Shown: positions 55,412-63,918 of the stretch, in pieces
How the letters are laid out: the number at the start of each line of letters is the position of its first letter
Position numbering within the stretch: the first letter of the stretch is position 1
NCBI RefSeq assembly: GCF_004345725.1
Contig: NZ_SLXG01000010.1
Location: 1-64,000 of the forward strand
Direction: 5' to 3'
Length of the DNA: 64,000 nt
From: Crenobacter luteus
GTDB lineage: Bacteria > Pseudomonadota > Gammaproteobacteria > Burkholderiales > Chromobacteriaceae
The notes under the pieces: generated by a model
The model's database searches: none
What the model was told of the DNA's origin: nothing
The model's input: the letters and a program-made list of their open reading frames with translations, nothing else
Translations under genes and position numbers: made by a program

Positions 55412-56191
55412 TCAGGCCTTGCGTTCGCGCAGGTCGACCACCGCCTCGGCGCCGAAGTCGGCCGAGGCGAGGAAGGCGACGATGGCGCGCGCGGCGTTCT
55501 CGGGCGGGGTCAGCGCGCCGTCGGCCTTGAGCGCGGTAAAGCGTGCGCGGTTCGGGAAGTCGGCCGGATCGGCGGCGCGGATGGTCGCCTGCATGCCGGT
55601 GTCGATCACGCCGGGGTAGAGCGACACCAGGCGCGCGCCATGCGGTCGCGCGGCCTGCTCGAGCGCGACGGTGCGCGTGAACTGGTCGAGCGCCGCCTTG
55701 CTGCTGCCGTACACGCTCCAGCCCGGGTAAGGCTTGACCGCCGCGCCCGACGAGACGTTCAGCACGCGGCGCGTCACGCCTCGGCCAACGTTGGCCGAGG
55801 CCTGCGGCTCGGTTTCGCGCAGGAAGGCGTCGGTCAGCGCGACCGGCGCCAGCAGGTTGACCGCGTAGGCGGCGACCATGTCGTCGACGGCGTAGTGGCC
55901 GGCCGGCGCGATCGGCGTGACGACGCCGGCGTTGTTGACCAGCGTCAGCGCGGTCGGCGCGTGCGCGGCGAGGAGGGCGAGCGCGTCGCGGCAGAGCCCG
56001 GCGAGGCTCGCGGTGTCGGCGAGGTCCGCCTCGACGAAGGCAAAGCGCTCCGGGTAGGCCTCGGCCAACGTTTGTGTCTCGGGCGAGGCATGGCGGGCGA
56101 GGCCGACCACCGCGCCGCCGGATTCGAGCAGCGCGGCGGCGAGCGCGGCGCCGAGGCCGCGCGACGCGCCGGTGACGATGACGCCGTGCAT
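55412..56191 (-). CDS. Short-chain dehydrogenase/reductase
   Basis: A 259-residue SDR oxidoreductase. NAD(P) motif GASRGLGAAL (about 8-17), NNAG (near 90), catalytic Ser in VLNVSSGAA and YxxxK in SVYGSSKAALDQ. Resembles sepiapterin/benzil reductase-like SDRs; substrate unknown. The stretch QASANVGRG is encoded by a head-to-head pair of TTGGCCGAG words (55780-55799) just before the catalytic strand, a position where other SDRs are shorter as far as I recall. It starts 4 bases after rpe. Confidence 0.87.
   Translation of the reverse strand: MHGVIVTGASRGLGAALAAALLESGGAVVGLARHASPETQTLAEAYPERFAFVEADLADTASLAGLCRDALALLAAHAPTALTLVNNAGVVTPIAPAGHYAVDDMVAAYAVNLLAPVALTDAFLRETEPQASANVGRGVTRRVLNVSSGAAVKPYPGWSVYGSSKAALDQFTRTVALEQAARPHGARLVSLYPGVIDTGMQATIRAADPADFPNRARFTALKADGALTPPENAARAIVAFLASADFGAEAVVDLRERKA
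55780..55799. repeat. 20-base palindrome made of two TTGGCCGAG words, inside a gene
   Basis: CTCGGCCAACGTTGGCCGAG, with two inverted copies separated by CG. It lies in frame in the SDR gene, encoding Ser-Ala-Asn-Val-Gly-Arg. A further copy occurs in the same gene at 56060. Confidence 0.7.
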
Positions 56192-56195
56192 CGCC

Positions 56196-56876
56196 TTAGC
56201 CGACGCGGGCTAGCTCGGCGCGCATCGCGTCGATCACCGCCTTGTAGTCGGGCTGGCCGAAGATCGCGCTGCCGGCGACGAAGGTGTCGGCGCCCGCCGC
56301 GGCCACCTCGGCGATGTTGTCGACCTTGATGCCGCCGTCGACCTCGAGCCAGATCTCGCCGCCGTGTTGTGCGGTGTACTCGTCGATGCGGCGGCGCGCC
56401 TCGCGCACCTTGTTCAGCGTCTGCGGGATGAACTTCTGGCCGCCGAAGCCCGGGTTGACCGACATCAGCAGGATCATGTCGACCTTGTCCATCACGTGGT
56501 CGAGGAAGGACAGCGGGGTGGCCGGGTTGAACACCAGACCGGCCTTGCAGCCGGCGTCGCGGATCAGGCCGAGCGTGCGGTCGATGTGGTGCGACGCTTC
56601 CGGGTGGAAGGTGATGATGTCGGCGCCGGCACGGGCGAAGCTGGCGGCGAGCGCGTCGACCGGTGTCACCATCAGGTGCACGTCGATCGGCGCGCTGGTG
56701 TGCGGACGGATCGCCTCGCAGACCAGCGGGCCGATGGTCATGTTCGGCACGTAGTGGTTGTCCATCACGTCGAAGTGGACGATGTCGGCGCCGGCGGCGA
56801 CGACGTTCTTCACTTCTTCGCCGAGGCGGGCGAAGTCGGCGGACAGGATGCTCGGGGCGATGCGGAAGGTGCGCAT
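56196..56876 (-). CDS. rpe: Ribulose-phosphate 3-epimerase
   Basis: A 226-residue TIM-barrel enzyme interconverting ribulose-5-P and xylulose-5-[18 protein letters not shown] at the start, metal site [44 protein letters not shown] and [11 protein letters not shown] near the C-terminus are all present. Upstream of the SDR gene with a 4-base gap. Confidence 0.95.
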   Translation of the reverse strand: MRTFRIAPSILSADFARLGEEVKNVVAAGADIVHFDVMDNHYVPNMTIGPLVCEAIRPHTSAPIDVHLMVTPVDALAASFARAGADIITFHPEASHHIDRTLGLIRDAGCKAGLVFNPATPLSFLDHVMDKVDMILLMSVNPGFGGQKFIPQTLNKVREARRRIDEYTAQHGGEIWLEVDGGIKVDNIAEVAAAGADTFVAGSAIFGQPDYKAVIDAMRAELARVG

Positions 56877-57032
56877 GGAAATTCCGGTAATGAAGGGGGT
56901 GGACGGGGCGTATTTTAGAGCGTCGGGCGGCGGCGGTCACGGCCGGCCTGGTCGGGTTGGCCCGGCGCACGGGCGCGTGCGCCGGCTTCGGGATAAAATG
57001 ACGGTCCAACCATGCAGGGAGCGGCTCTACCG

Positions 57033-57413
57033 ATGTCCGACAACCAATACCGTATCGAGGTGTCGCCCGCGGCCTACTTCGTCGAGGAGCAGTCCGACGT
57101 GGCGGCCGACCGCTACGTGTTCGCCTACCGCATCCGCATCGTCAACACCGGTCAGCAGCCGGCCAAGCTGCTCAGCCGCCACTGGCTGATCACCGACGCC
57201 AACGGCCACGTGCAGGAGGTGCGCGGCATGGGCGTGGTCGGCGAGCATCCGCACCTGAAGCCGGGCGAGCACTACGAGTACCTGAGCGGCGCGACGCTGA
57301 CGACGCCGTGGGGCACGATGAAGGGCAGCTACCAGATGGAGGCCGACGACGGCACCCGTTTCGACGCGCCGATCGCCGAATTCCTGCTGGCGGTGCCGCG
57401 CGTGCTGCACTGA
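57033..57413 (+). CDS. apaG: ApaG protein (Co2+/Mg2+ homeostasis)
   Basis: A 126-residue ApaG/DUF525 beta-sandwich protein linked to cobalt-magnesium resistance and, by its fold, to protein binding. Family hallmarks FAYRIRIVNTGQQPAKLLSRHWLITDANG, VRGMGVVGEHPHLKPGE, YLSGATLTTPWGTMKG. ATG 57033 (MSDNQYRIEV) gives the usual length; the ATG at 57012 would add seven residues and lacks an RBS. Confidence 0.92.
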   Translation: MSDNQYRIEVSPAAYFVEEQSDVAADRYVFAYRIRIVNTGQQPAKLLSRHWLITDANGHVQEVRGMGVVGEHPHLKPGEHYEYLSGATLTTPWGTMKGSYQMEADDGTRFDAPIAEFLLAVPRVLH

Positions 57414-57421
57414 AGCGCCGC

Positions 57422-57505
57422 TCACTTGCCGCGCGGCCAGGTCCACCACACGATGAAGCCGGCCAGGCCCAGCGCCAGCAAGGCTTCGAGAACGAATATC
57501 CACAT
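57422..57505 (-). CDS. 27-residue single-helix membrane peptide
   Basis: Reading leftward from ATG 57505 gives MWIFVLEALLALGLAGFIVW, then WTWPRGK and a stop: one hydrophobic helix with a positively charged tail. It lies just after convergent apaG in an otherwise empty gap. Clean helix composition and a basic end argue for a real small protein, but the RBS is weak and no homologue can be checked here. Confidence 0.45.
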   Translation of the reverse strand: MWIFVLEALLALGLAGFIVWWTWPRGK

Positions 57506-57591
57506 AGCGTTGCACTCGTCGTCGATTGACCTCTGAAGCATAGTTGGCCGACGGGGCGGGCGCAGCGCGCGACACCCGTCCGGAAGGCTCC

Positions 57592-59379
57592 ATGCGCTTC
57601 ACCCACACCGGCCCCGCGCCGAAAAACCGCAACGACTGGCAGACGCTCAGGACGCTGTTTCCCTATATCTGGACCTTCAAGGGACGGGTGCTGGCCGCGC
57701 TGGCCTGCCTGATCGTCGCCAAGGTCGCCAACGTCTCGGTGCCGCTGTACCTGAAGGACATCGTCGACGCGCTGTCGCTGCCGGCGACGCCCCTGGCGCT
57801 GCCGGTGGCGGCGCTGGCCGGCTACGGCCTGGCGCGGCTGGCGGCCAGCCTGCTCGGCGAGCTGCGCGACGCGATCTTCGCGCGCGTCACGCAGGGCGCG
57901 ATCCACCAGGTCGCGCGCTCGGTGTTCGACCACCTGTTCCGGCTGTCGCTGCGCTTTCACCTCGAGCGCCAGACCGGCGGCATGAGCCGCGACATCGAGC
58001 GCGGCACCAAGGGCATCGGCTTTTTGCTGAACTTCATGGTGTTCAACATCCTGCCGACGCTGGTCGAGATCGGCCTGGTCGCCGGCATCCTCTTGACGCG
58101 CTATAGCGGCTGGTTCGCCGCGGTGACGCTCGGCACCATCGCGCTCTACGTCGCGTTCACGCTGGCGGTCACCGAGTGGCGCATGGTGTTCCGCCGCAGC
58201 ATGAACGAGCTCGACTCCAAGGCCAACTCGAAGGCGATCGACGCGCTGCTGAACTACGAGACGGTCAAGTATTTCGGCAACGAGCGCTACGAGGTCGACC
58301 GCTACGACCGCAACCTCGCCAGCTGGGAGGCGTCGGCGGTCAAGAACCAGGTGTCGCTGTCGATGCTGAACGCCGGCCAGGGCTTCATCATCGCCGCCGG
58401 CGTGACGCTGCTGATGTGGCTGGCGGCGCGCGGCGTGACCGGCGGCACGATGACGGTCGGCGACGTGGTGCTGGTGTCGGCCTACCTGACGCAGTTGTAC
58501 GCGCCGCTGAACTTCCTCGGCTTCGTCTACCGCGAGATCAAGCACTCGCTGGCCGACATGGAGCGCATGTTCAAGCTCCTGGACGCCGGCGCCGAGGTCG
58601 GCGACGCGCCCGGCGCCACGCCGCTGGCCACCCGCGCGGCGACGGTCGAGTTCGACGGCGTCGACTTCGGCTACGACGACAAGCGGCAGATCCTCGCCGG
58701 CGTCAGCTTCGCGATCCCGGCCGGCCAGACGCTGGCGGTGGTCGGCAGCTCGGGCGCCGGCAAGAGCACGCTCTCAAGGCTGCTGTTCCGTTTCTACGAC
58801 GTGAACGGCGGCGCGATCCGCGTCAACGGCACCGACATCCGCGCGCTGACGCAGGACTCCCTGCGCGCGCACATCGGTATCGTCCCGCAGGACACGGTGC
58901 TGTTCAACGACAGCATCTACTACAACATCGCCTACGGCCGGCCGGACGCGAGCCGCGACGAGGTGATCGAGGCGGCGAAGTCGGCGCACATCCACGACTT
59001 CGTGATGAGCCTGCCCGACGGCTACGACACCCAGGTCGGCGAGCGCGGCCTGAAGCTGTCCGGCGGCGAGAAGCAGCGCGTCGCGATCGCGCGCACCATC
59101 CTGAAAAACCCGCCTATCCTGATCTTCGACGAGGCGACCAGCGCGCTCGATTCGCGCACCGAAAAGGCGATCCAGGCTGAGCTGGCGCAGATCTCGGCCG
59201 ACCGCACCACGCTGATCATCGCGCACCGGCTGTCGACCGTCGTCGACGCCGACCGCATCCTGGTGATGGAGGGCGGCCGGGTGGTCGAGTCGGGCAGCCA
59301 CCGCGAGCTGGTCGAGGCGGGCGGCCGCTACGCCGAGATGTGGCGGCTGCAGCAGGAGAGCGAGCCGGAGGCGGTGTAG
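57592..59379 (+). CDS. ATM1-type ABC transporter, fused permease-ATPase
   Basis: A 595-residue half-transporter, expected to work as a homodimer. Six membrane helices in the first ~300 residues with the ATM1/HMT1 segment YFGNERYEVDRYD. Then the ATPase: Walker A GSSGAGKST, signature LSGGEKQRVAIART, Walker B LIFDEATSALDSRT, H-loop IIAHRLSTV. ATM1-type exporters move glutathione-linked metal or sulfur compounds out of the cytoplasm. Start ATG 57592 has GGAAGG upstream. It ends at a terminator built from two TTGGCCGAG words. Confidence 0.9.
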   Translation: MRFTHTGPAPKNRNDWQTLRTLFPYIWTFKGRVLAALACLIVAKVANVSVPLYLKDIVDALSLPATPLALPVAALAGYGLARLAASLLGELRDAIFARVTQGAIHQVARSVFDHLFRLSLRFHLERQTGGMSRDIERGTKGIGFLLNFMVFNILPTLVEIGLVAGILLTRYSGWFAAVTLGTIALYVAFTLAVTEWRMVFRRSMNELDSKANSKAIDALLNYETVKYFGNERYEVDRYDRNLASWEASAVKNQVSLSMLNAGQGFIIAAGVTLLMWLAARGVTGGTMTVGDVVLVSAYLTQLYAPLNFLGFVYREIKHSLADMERMFKLLDAGAEVGDAPGATPLATRAATVEFDGVDFGYDDKRQILAGVSFAIPAGQTLAVVGSSGAGKSTLSRLLFRFYDVNGGAIRVNGTDIRALTQDSLRAHIGIVPQDTVLFNDSIYYNIAYGRPDASRDEVIEAAKSAHIHDFVMSLPDGYDTQVGERGLKLSGGEKQRVAIARTILKNPPILIFDEATSALDSRTEKAIQAELAQISADRTTLIIAHRLSTVVDADRILVMEGGRVVESGSHRELVEAGGRYAEMWRLQQESEPEAV

Positions 59380-59400
59380 GCCCCGGCGGCGCGGACGTGA

Positions 59401-59439
59401 AAAAGCTCGGCCAACCTTCAAGGTTGGCCGAGCTTTTTT
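59401..59439. terminator. Terminator built from an inverted pair of TTGGCCGAG words
   Basis: A 19-base stem (59401-59419 and 59421-59439) begins with AAAAAGCTCGG and ends in a T run; the inner parts are AAGGTTGGCCGAGC and its complement. It lies between the convergent ABC exporter and nudC genes and serves both. Confidence 0.93.
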
Positions 59440-59459
59440 CTGGAACCGGTAGGCGGGTT

Positions 59460-60245
59460 TCAGCGCGCCGCCATGCGCGCCAGCGTCCGCTCGATCAGCC
59501 AGTGCGCGATCGACGGCTTGTTCGGCGTCGCCGGCAGCGCGTCGCGCGCGAACCAGCGCGCGTCCTCGATCTCGCCCTCCTGCGGCGTCAGCTCGCCGCC
59601 GGCGTATTCGGCGGTGAAGGCGAGCATCAGCGAGTGCGGGAAGGGCCACGACTGCGAGCCCAGGTACACCGGCGCGCCGATGTAGACGCCGACTTCCTCG
59701 AAGCACTCGCGGCGCACGCAGTCCTCGAGCGTCTCGCCCGGCTCGACGAAGCCGGCGATCGCGCTGTAGACGCCGGGCTGGAAGTGCGGCGAGCGCGCCA
59801 GCAGGATCTCGTCGCCGCGCGTGACGGTCAGCATCATCGCCGGCGACACGCGCGGGTAGTAGACCTCGCCGCAGCTCGGGCAGCCGCGCCCCTGGTCGTG
59901 CGCGTGCTGCGCAAGCGGCGTGCCGCAGGCGCCGCACAGCCGGTGCGTCTTCTGGAAGCGGCGGATCTGCGCGGCGCGCGCCAGCGCCGGCACGTCGTCG
60001 GCCGGCAACTGCGTCAGCGCCGCGCGCAGCGGCAGCCACACGCCGGCCGGCGCGGCGCCGACCAGTTCGCCGAGGTAGAGGTTGGCGCCGGCGTGCACGC
60101 CGAGAAAGCGCCGTCCGGCCACCGGCCAGCCGGCCGCCTCGGCGCCGGGCAGCGCGCCGTCGATCAGCAGCACCGCGCCGTCGTCGAACAGGCAGAAGCG
60201 GTCGGGCAGGGCGGGGTCGGCGGCGGCGGGGATGACGAAGGGCAT
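59460..60245 (-). CDS. nudC: NADH pyrophosphatase / NAD-cap hydrolase
   Basis: A 261-residue Nudix hydrolase splitting NADH and removing NAD caps from RNA. Zn ribbon CGACGTPL...CPSC, Nudix box GFVEPGETLEDCVRRECFEEVGV. The NudC-specific motif normally SQPWPFPxS reads SQSWPFPHS here (Pro to Ser at the third place), a mild deviation. Transcribed toward the ABC exporter gene. Confidence 0.92.
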   Translation of the reverse strand: MPFVIPAAADPALPDRFCLFDDGAVLLIDGALPGAEAAGWPVAGRRFLGVHAGANLYLGELVGAAPAGVWLPLRAALTQLPADDVPALARAAQIRRFQKTHRLCGACGTPLAQHAHDQGRGCPSCGEVYYPRVSPAMMLTVTRGDEILLARSPHFQPGVYSAIAGFVEPGETLEDCVRRECFEEVGVYIGAPVYLGSQSWPFPHSLMLAFTAEYAGGELTPQEGEIEDARWFARDALPATPNKPSIAHWLIERTLARMAAR

Positions 60246-60317
60246 GGCGGTGGGCGGCGGAGGAATCGGGCCGACAGTGTAACGCGCGCGCCGCGCGGCG
60301 GTACAGCCGGCCTAGGC

Positions 60318-61445
60318 TCAGTTGCGCCCCGGTTCGCCGTACATCCAGCGCTCGCTCGCCTGCTGCACCACGTCGGACAGCGAGCCGCTGTCGGCGTGGA
60401 TGTCGCGCAGCCACTGGCTGTCGATATTGCGCTTGAGCACCCGCTCGCGCAGCTGCGCGTGCTCGGACTCGGCGCCCAGCGCGATCGCGTGCGGCGTCAG
60501 CGCGTTCAGCGTCTCGAGCATGTCCTCCAGCAGGCTGGTCTGGCGCTGGCTGGCCGCGTCGACCAGCACCGCGTCGTAGCCGAAGCGGCAAGCCTGGAAG
60601 CGGTTGTAGCTGTAGGTCAGCTGGCGGTCCGGGTGGATGTCGTTCCAGTCCTCCTCGAAGCAGCGGCGCGCCAGCATCTGCGCGTAGGCGGCCAGCAGCA
60701 CCGGCGTGTCGATCGCCAGTGGCGTGTCGCAGATGCGGATCTCGACCGTGCCGTACTCGGGCTTGGGGCGGATGTCCCAGTAGAAGTCCTTCATCGACTC
60801 GACGATGCCCAGGTGCGCCATGCGCGCGAAGTAGTCGTTGAATTCGTCCCAGTTCTTCACCATCGGCATGCTGCCCGACAACGGGAAGGCGTTGACGCTG
60901 GTCAGCCGCGAGGTCTGGAACAGCGTGTCGACGCCCTGGTGGAACGGCGACGACGCCGACAGCGCGATGAAGTGCGGAATGTAGCGCGCCAGGTAGTGCG
61001 TCAGCCGCACCGCGACGTCGCCGTTAGGGCAGCCGATATGGATGTGCTGGCCGTAGACGGTGAACTGCTTGGCGAGGTAGCCGTACAGCTCGGAGACCAG
61101 CCGGTAGCGCTCCTTCGGGTAGATGCGCTGGTCGCTCCAGTGCTGGAACGGGTGGCTGCCGCCGCCGGAAAGCCCGAGGTTGAGCTTCTCGGCGCTCTTG
61201 ACCAGCAGCGCGCGGATCGCCAAGAGCTCGGCCAACATCGCGCGCGTGTCGCGGTGGACGGCGGTGCCGATCTCGATCATGCCCTGCGTGATCTCGGGCT
61301 TGATGTCGAAGCCGTGTTGTTCGCGGCCGATCAGCGCCAACAGGTCGTCCGAGCCGCGCGTCAGGTTGTAGTGGCGGCGGTTGACGATCATCAGCTCGAG
61401 CTCGACGCCCAGCGTCAGCGGCTCGCTGTTGGAAAATTCGAGCAT
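60318..61445 (-). CDS. ybdK: Carboxylate-amine ligase YbdK (weak glutamate-cysteine ligase)
   Basis: A 375-residue GCS2-family enzyme. N-terminal TLGVELELMIVN, GLSGGGSHPFQHWSDQRIYP, VYGQHIHIGCPN and the substrate-site GTVEIRICDTP are all in place. E. coli YbdK has weak gamma-glutamylcysteine synthetase activity; physiological substrate unknown. It follows the CPA2 antiporter gene by 9 bases on the same strand. One TTGGCCGAG copy (61227). Confidence 0.93.
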   Translation of the reverse strand: MLEFSNSEPLTLGVELELMIVNRRHYNLTRGSDDLLALIGREQHGFDIKPEITQGMIEIGTAVHRDTRAMLAELLAIRALLVKSAEKLNLGLSGGGSHPFQHWSDQRIYPKERYRLVSELYGYLAKQFTVYGQHIHIGCPNGDVAVRLTHYLARYIPHFIALSASSPFHQGVDTLFQTSRLTSVNAFPLSGSMPMVKNWDEFNDYFARMAHLGIVESMKDFYWDIRPKPEYGTVEIRICDTPLAIDTPVLLAAYAQMLARRCFEEDWNDIHPDRQLTYSYNRFQACRFGYDAVLVDAASQRQTSLLEDMLETLNALTPHAIALGAESEHAQLRERVLKRNIDSQWLRDIHADSGSLSDVVQQASERWMYGEPGRN

Positions 61446-61454
61446 GGCGGTCTC

Positions 61455-62642
61455 CTATTCGCGGGTTTCGCCGGACAGCCGCAGCGACAGCCGCGTCATC
61501 ACCGGGCCGATCAGTTCGAGGATGCACAGCGCGGCCAGCAGCGCGCCGGTCGCCACGCCCGCCTCGAGCATCGGGCTGGCGAGCAAGAGCAGCGTGAACG
61601 CGCCGCCGGACAGCGGCATCGCCGCCAGGCCGAGCAGCGCGCCCTGTTTGAGCGACAGGCCGTTGAAGCGCGCCGCCGCCAGCCAGCAGGCGACGCTGAC
61701 GCCCAGCCGCACCAGCACGTAGAGCAGCGCGACCGGCCAGTACATCGATAGCGAGGCCGGCGACAGCAGCGCGCCGGAGGCGACGAAGAAGGCGACGAAG
61801 AAGATGTGGCTGCGGCTGAGCAGGTCGGGCTCGGCGACGGTCTGGCCGCGCCTGAGGTTCTGCGACGCCATGCCGAACACGAGGAGCGCCATCGCCGGCA
61901 GCGTCTCCAGGAGTTCGGCGACGCCGACCACCAGCGCGATCAGCGCGAACAGCAGCACCTGCTGCGCACGCCGTTCGCCGCCGCCGAGCCAGGCGTTGAG
62001 CCGGATCGCCGCCATGCCGGCGACGAGGCCCAGCGCCGCCGAGCCGAGCATCAACCAGGCGGTCGACAGCAGCTTGTCGCCCGGCGCGGCCGAGTCGGCG
62101 ACGCCCGAGTAGGCGAGCGCGAGGCCGAAGGCCATCAGCGCGAACAGCGTGTTCAGCCCGGTCGCGGTCGCCAGCCGCTCGCTGACCTGGCCCTCGGCGC
62201 GCGTTTCGCGGACAATTTCGAGGATCACCGCCGGGCTGGTCGCGACGCCGATCGCCGCCAGCAGTGCCGCGCCGACCGGCTTGAGGCCGAAGGACAGCAA
62301 TAGCGCGTACAGCGCGACAAAGATCAACAGCGAGGTCAGCGCCGAGGTGCTCAGCAGCGCGGTCTCGCGCCTGAGCCAGTGCAGGTCGATGCGCCGGCCG
62401 ATCTCGAACAGCGCCAGGCCCAGCGCCAGTTCGACGAACAGGCTGGCCTGGCTCAATGCCTGGTTGCCGACCAGGCCGAGGCCGGCCGGGCCGATCACCA
62501 GGCCGGCGAGCAGGTAGCCGGTGACGCCGGGCAGGCGGGCGACGCGCGTCGCGACCTGGCCGCCGATCGCGCCGAGCAGCAGCAAGAGGCCGAAGGCCGC
62601 CAAGGGGTTGAAGGACAGGGTGTGCCAGGAAAGGCCGTCCAT
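61455..62642 (-). CDS. Cation:proton antiporter, CPA2 family (KefB-like, no TrkA-N)
   Basis: A 395-residue integral membrane protein with about 11-12 helices, no C-terminal TrkA-N domain. RLPGVTGYLLAGLVIGPAGLG and GIATSPAVILEIVRE-type segments are typical of CPA2 exchangers. ATG 62642 (MDGLSWHTLSF) has GAGGGAGA upstream; the longer start adds a polar tail. It is upstream of ybdK. Ion specificity cannot be read. Confidence 0.87.
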   Translation of the reverse strand: MDGLSWHTLSFNPLAAFGLLLLLGAIGGQVATRVARLPGVTGYLLAGLVIGPAGLGLVGNQALSQASLFVELALGLALFEIGRRIDLHWLRRETALLSTSALTSLLIFVALYALLLSFGLKPVGAALLAAIGVATSPAVILEIVRETRAEGQVSERLATATGLNTLFALMAFGLALAYSGVADSAAPGDKLLSTAWLMLGSAALGLVAGMAAIRLNAWLGGGERRAQQVLLFALIALVVGVAELLETLPAMALLVFGMASQNLRRGQTVAEPDLLSRSHIFFVAFFVASGALLSPASLSMYWPVALLYVLVRLGVSVACWLAAARFNGLSLKQGALLGLAAMPLSGGAFTLLLLASPMLEAGVATGALLAALCILELIGPVMTRLSLRLSGETRE

Positions 62643-62794
62643 GAGCGTTTCTCCCTCTGGGGTCTCCCGTCTTGTTGCGGGGTGACCGGGTGGCAAGGTT
62701 GGCCGAAGGCCGGGGCGTGACCCGTGCCGCGGTGGCGCGGGCTTGCCAATGGAATGACTATCTTAACGGTGACAGGTCGCGCAGGGGGAAGTTC

Positions 62795-63619
62795 ATGGTC
62801 TGGTTCGGATGGGGGCGGCGCAGCAAGGGGCGGCAGGCCGAACGCGCCGCGCGCGACAAACGGCTCGCCGGGCGCACGCGCGGCGTGCCGCTGACGGCGA
62901 CGCTGGCGGACGAGGCGGTCGGCCGACTGGTCGCGCTGGCCGGCGCCATGCTCGACGGCAAGGATTTCGTCGCGGCCGGCGGGCTGGCCTGGGACGACGC
63001 GATCGGCGAGACGATCGCGCTGCAGGCCGCGCTGCCGGCGCTGGAGCTGGGCGCGGCGGCGCTCGAGGGCTGGCGCGAGATCATCGTCTACCCGGACGCC
63101 TTCGTCGCACGCGACCTGTGGGTCGACGACGCCGGGCTGATGCACGAGGGCGAGCAGGTGCTGGTCGGCCAGGCGCGCCACGACGGGCCGGTGGTGCTGT
63201 CGGCGCCCGACGCGCACGACTCGCTCGCGCTCGACGGCTGGAACGTCGTGATCCACGAAATCGCGCACAAGATCGACATGCTGTCCGGCGACGCCAACGG
63301 CTGCCCGCCGTTGCACAAGGGCATGAGTCGCGACGAGTGGGCCGATAGCTGGGGCGAGGGCTACGAGCGCTTTTGCGCCGCGCTCGATGCCGGCGAAGAG
63401 GGCTGGCTCGACCCCTACGCGGCCGAACACCCGGCCGAATTCTTCGCGGTGCTGTCGGAGTACTTCTTCGAGGCGCCGCACTGGGTGCGCGACGATTTTC
63501 CGCAAATCTACCGGCAGTTGTCGCTATTCTACCGGCAGGATCCGGCGGCCCGTCTGGCGCGCCTGCCGCTGTCCGTTCTGCTGTCCGGCCAGGGTGCGAC
63601 CGGCGCGGGCGGCGTCTAG
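62795..63619 (+). CDS. mtfA: Zinc metallopeptidase MtfA (Mlc titration factor)
   Basis: A 274-residue M90-family aminopeptidase-like protein. Catalytic HEIAHKIDMLSGDANG (HExxH) and a downstream Glu in HPAEFFAVLSEYFFE. E. coli MtfA binds the repressor Mlc and so links to glucose uptake. ATG 62795 (MVWFGWGRR) follows a GGGGGAAG site. The MtfA gene is alone except for a small gene 26 bases later. Confidence 0.92.
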   Translation: MVWFGWGRRSKGRQAERAARDKRLAGRTRGVPLTATLADEAVGRLVALAGAMLDGKDFVAAGGLAWDDAIGETIALQAALPALELGAAALEGWREIIVYPDAFVARDLWVDDAGLMHEGEQVLVGQARHDGPVVLSAPDAHDSLALDGWNVVIHEIAHKIDMLSGDANGCPPLHKGMSRDEWADSWGEGYERFCAALDAGEEGWLDPYAAEHPAEFFAVLSEYFFEAPHWVRDDFPQIYRQLSLFYRQDPAARLARLPLSVLLSGQGATGAGGV

Positions 63620-63645
63620 CCGCCGGTTCCGTCGAGGAGACGACG

Positions 63646-63918
63646 ATGATCTATCTGGTGGGGCGCCACCGGGTCAGCGATTACGCGCGCTGGAAGGCGG
63701 CGTTCGACGGGCGGGCCGAGGCGCGCCGGGCGGCCGGCCTCGAACTGCTGCAGTGCTGGCGCGCGCTCGACGACCCCGGCAATGTGTTCTTCGTGTTCGA
63801 GGTCGCCGACCTGGCCCGTGCGCGCGCCTTCGTCGTGCGCTGGGACGACGCGCCCGGGACGTTCGAGTCGGAGTTGCATTTCGTCGAGCGCGCCGCCGGC
63901 TGCCCACCGTGCGGCTGA
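63646..63918 (+). CDS. Small hypothetical protein, ferredoxin-like fold (ABM/DUF type)
   Basis: A 90-residue protein (IYLVGRHRVSDYARWKAAFD, LLQCWRALDDPGNVFFVFEV) with the alternating strand-helix pattern of small alpha/beta 'antibiotic biosynthesis monooxygenase-like' domains. GAGGAG 6 bases upstream of ATG 63646 supports the start. Function unknown. Confidence 0.75.
   Translation: MIYLVGRHRVSDYARWKAAFDGRAEARRAAGLELLQCWRALDDPGNVFFVFEVADLARARAFVVRWDDAPGTFESELHFVERAAGCPPCG

Noticed and set aside
62699-62708. TTGGCCGAA near the CPA2 antiporter
   Set aside because: One-base mismatch to the 9-mer. Together with TTGGCCGGG, TTGGCCGCG and TTGGCCGAC variants I left it out of the 41 exact copies.
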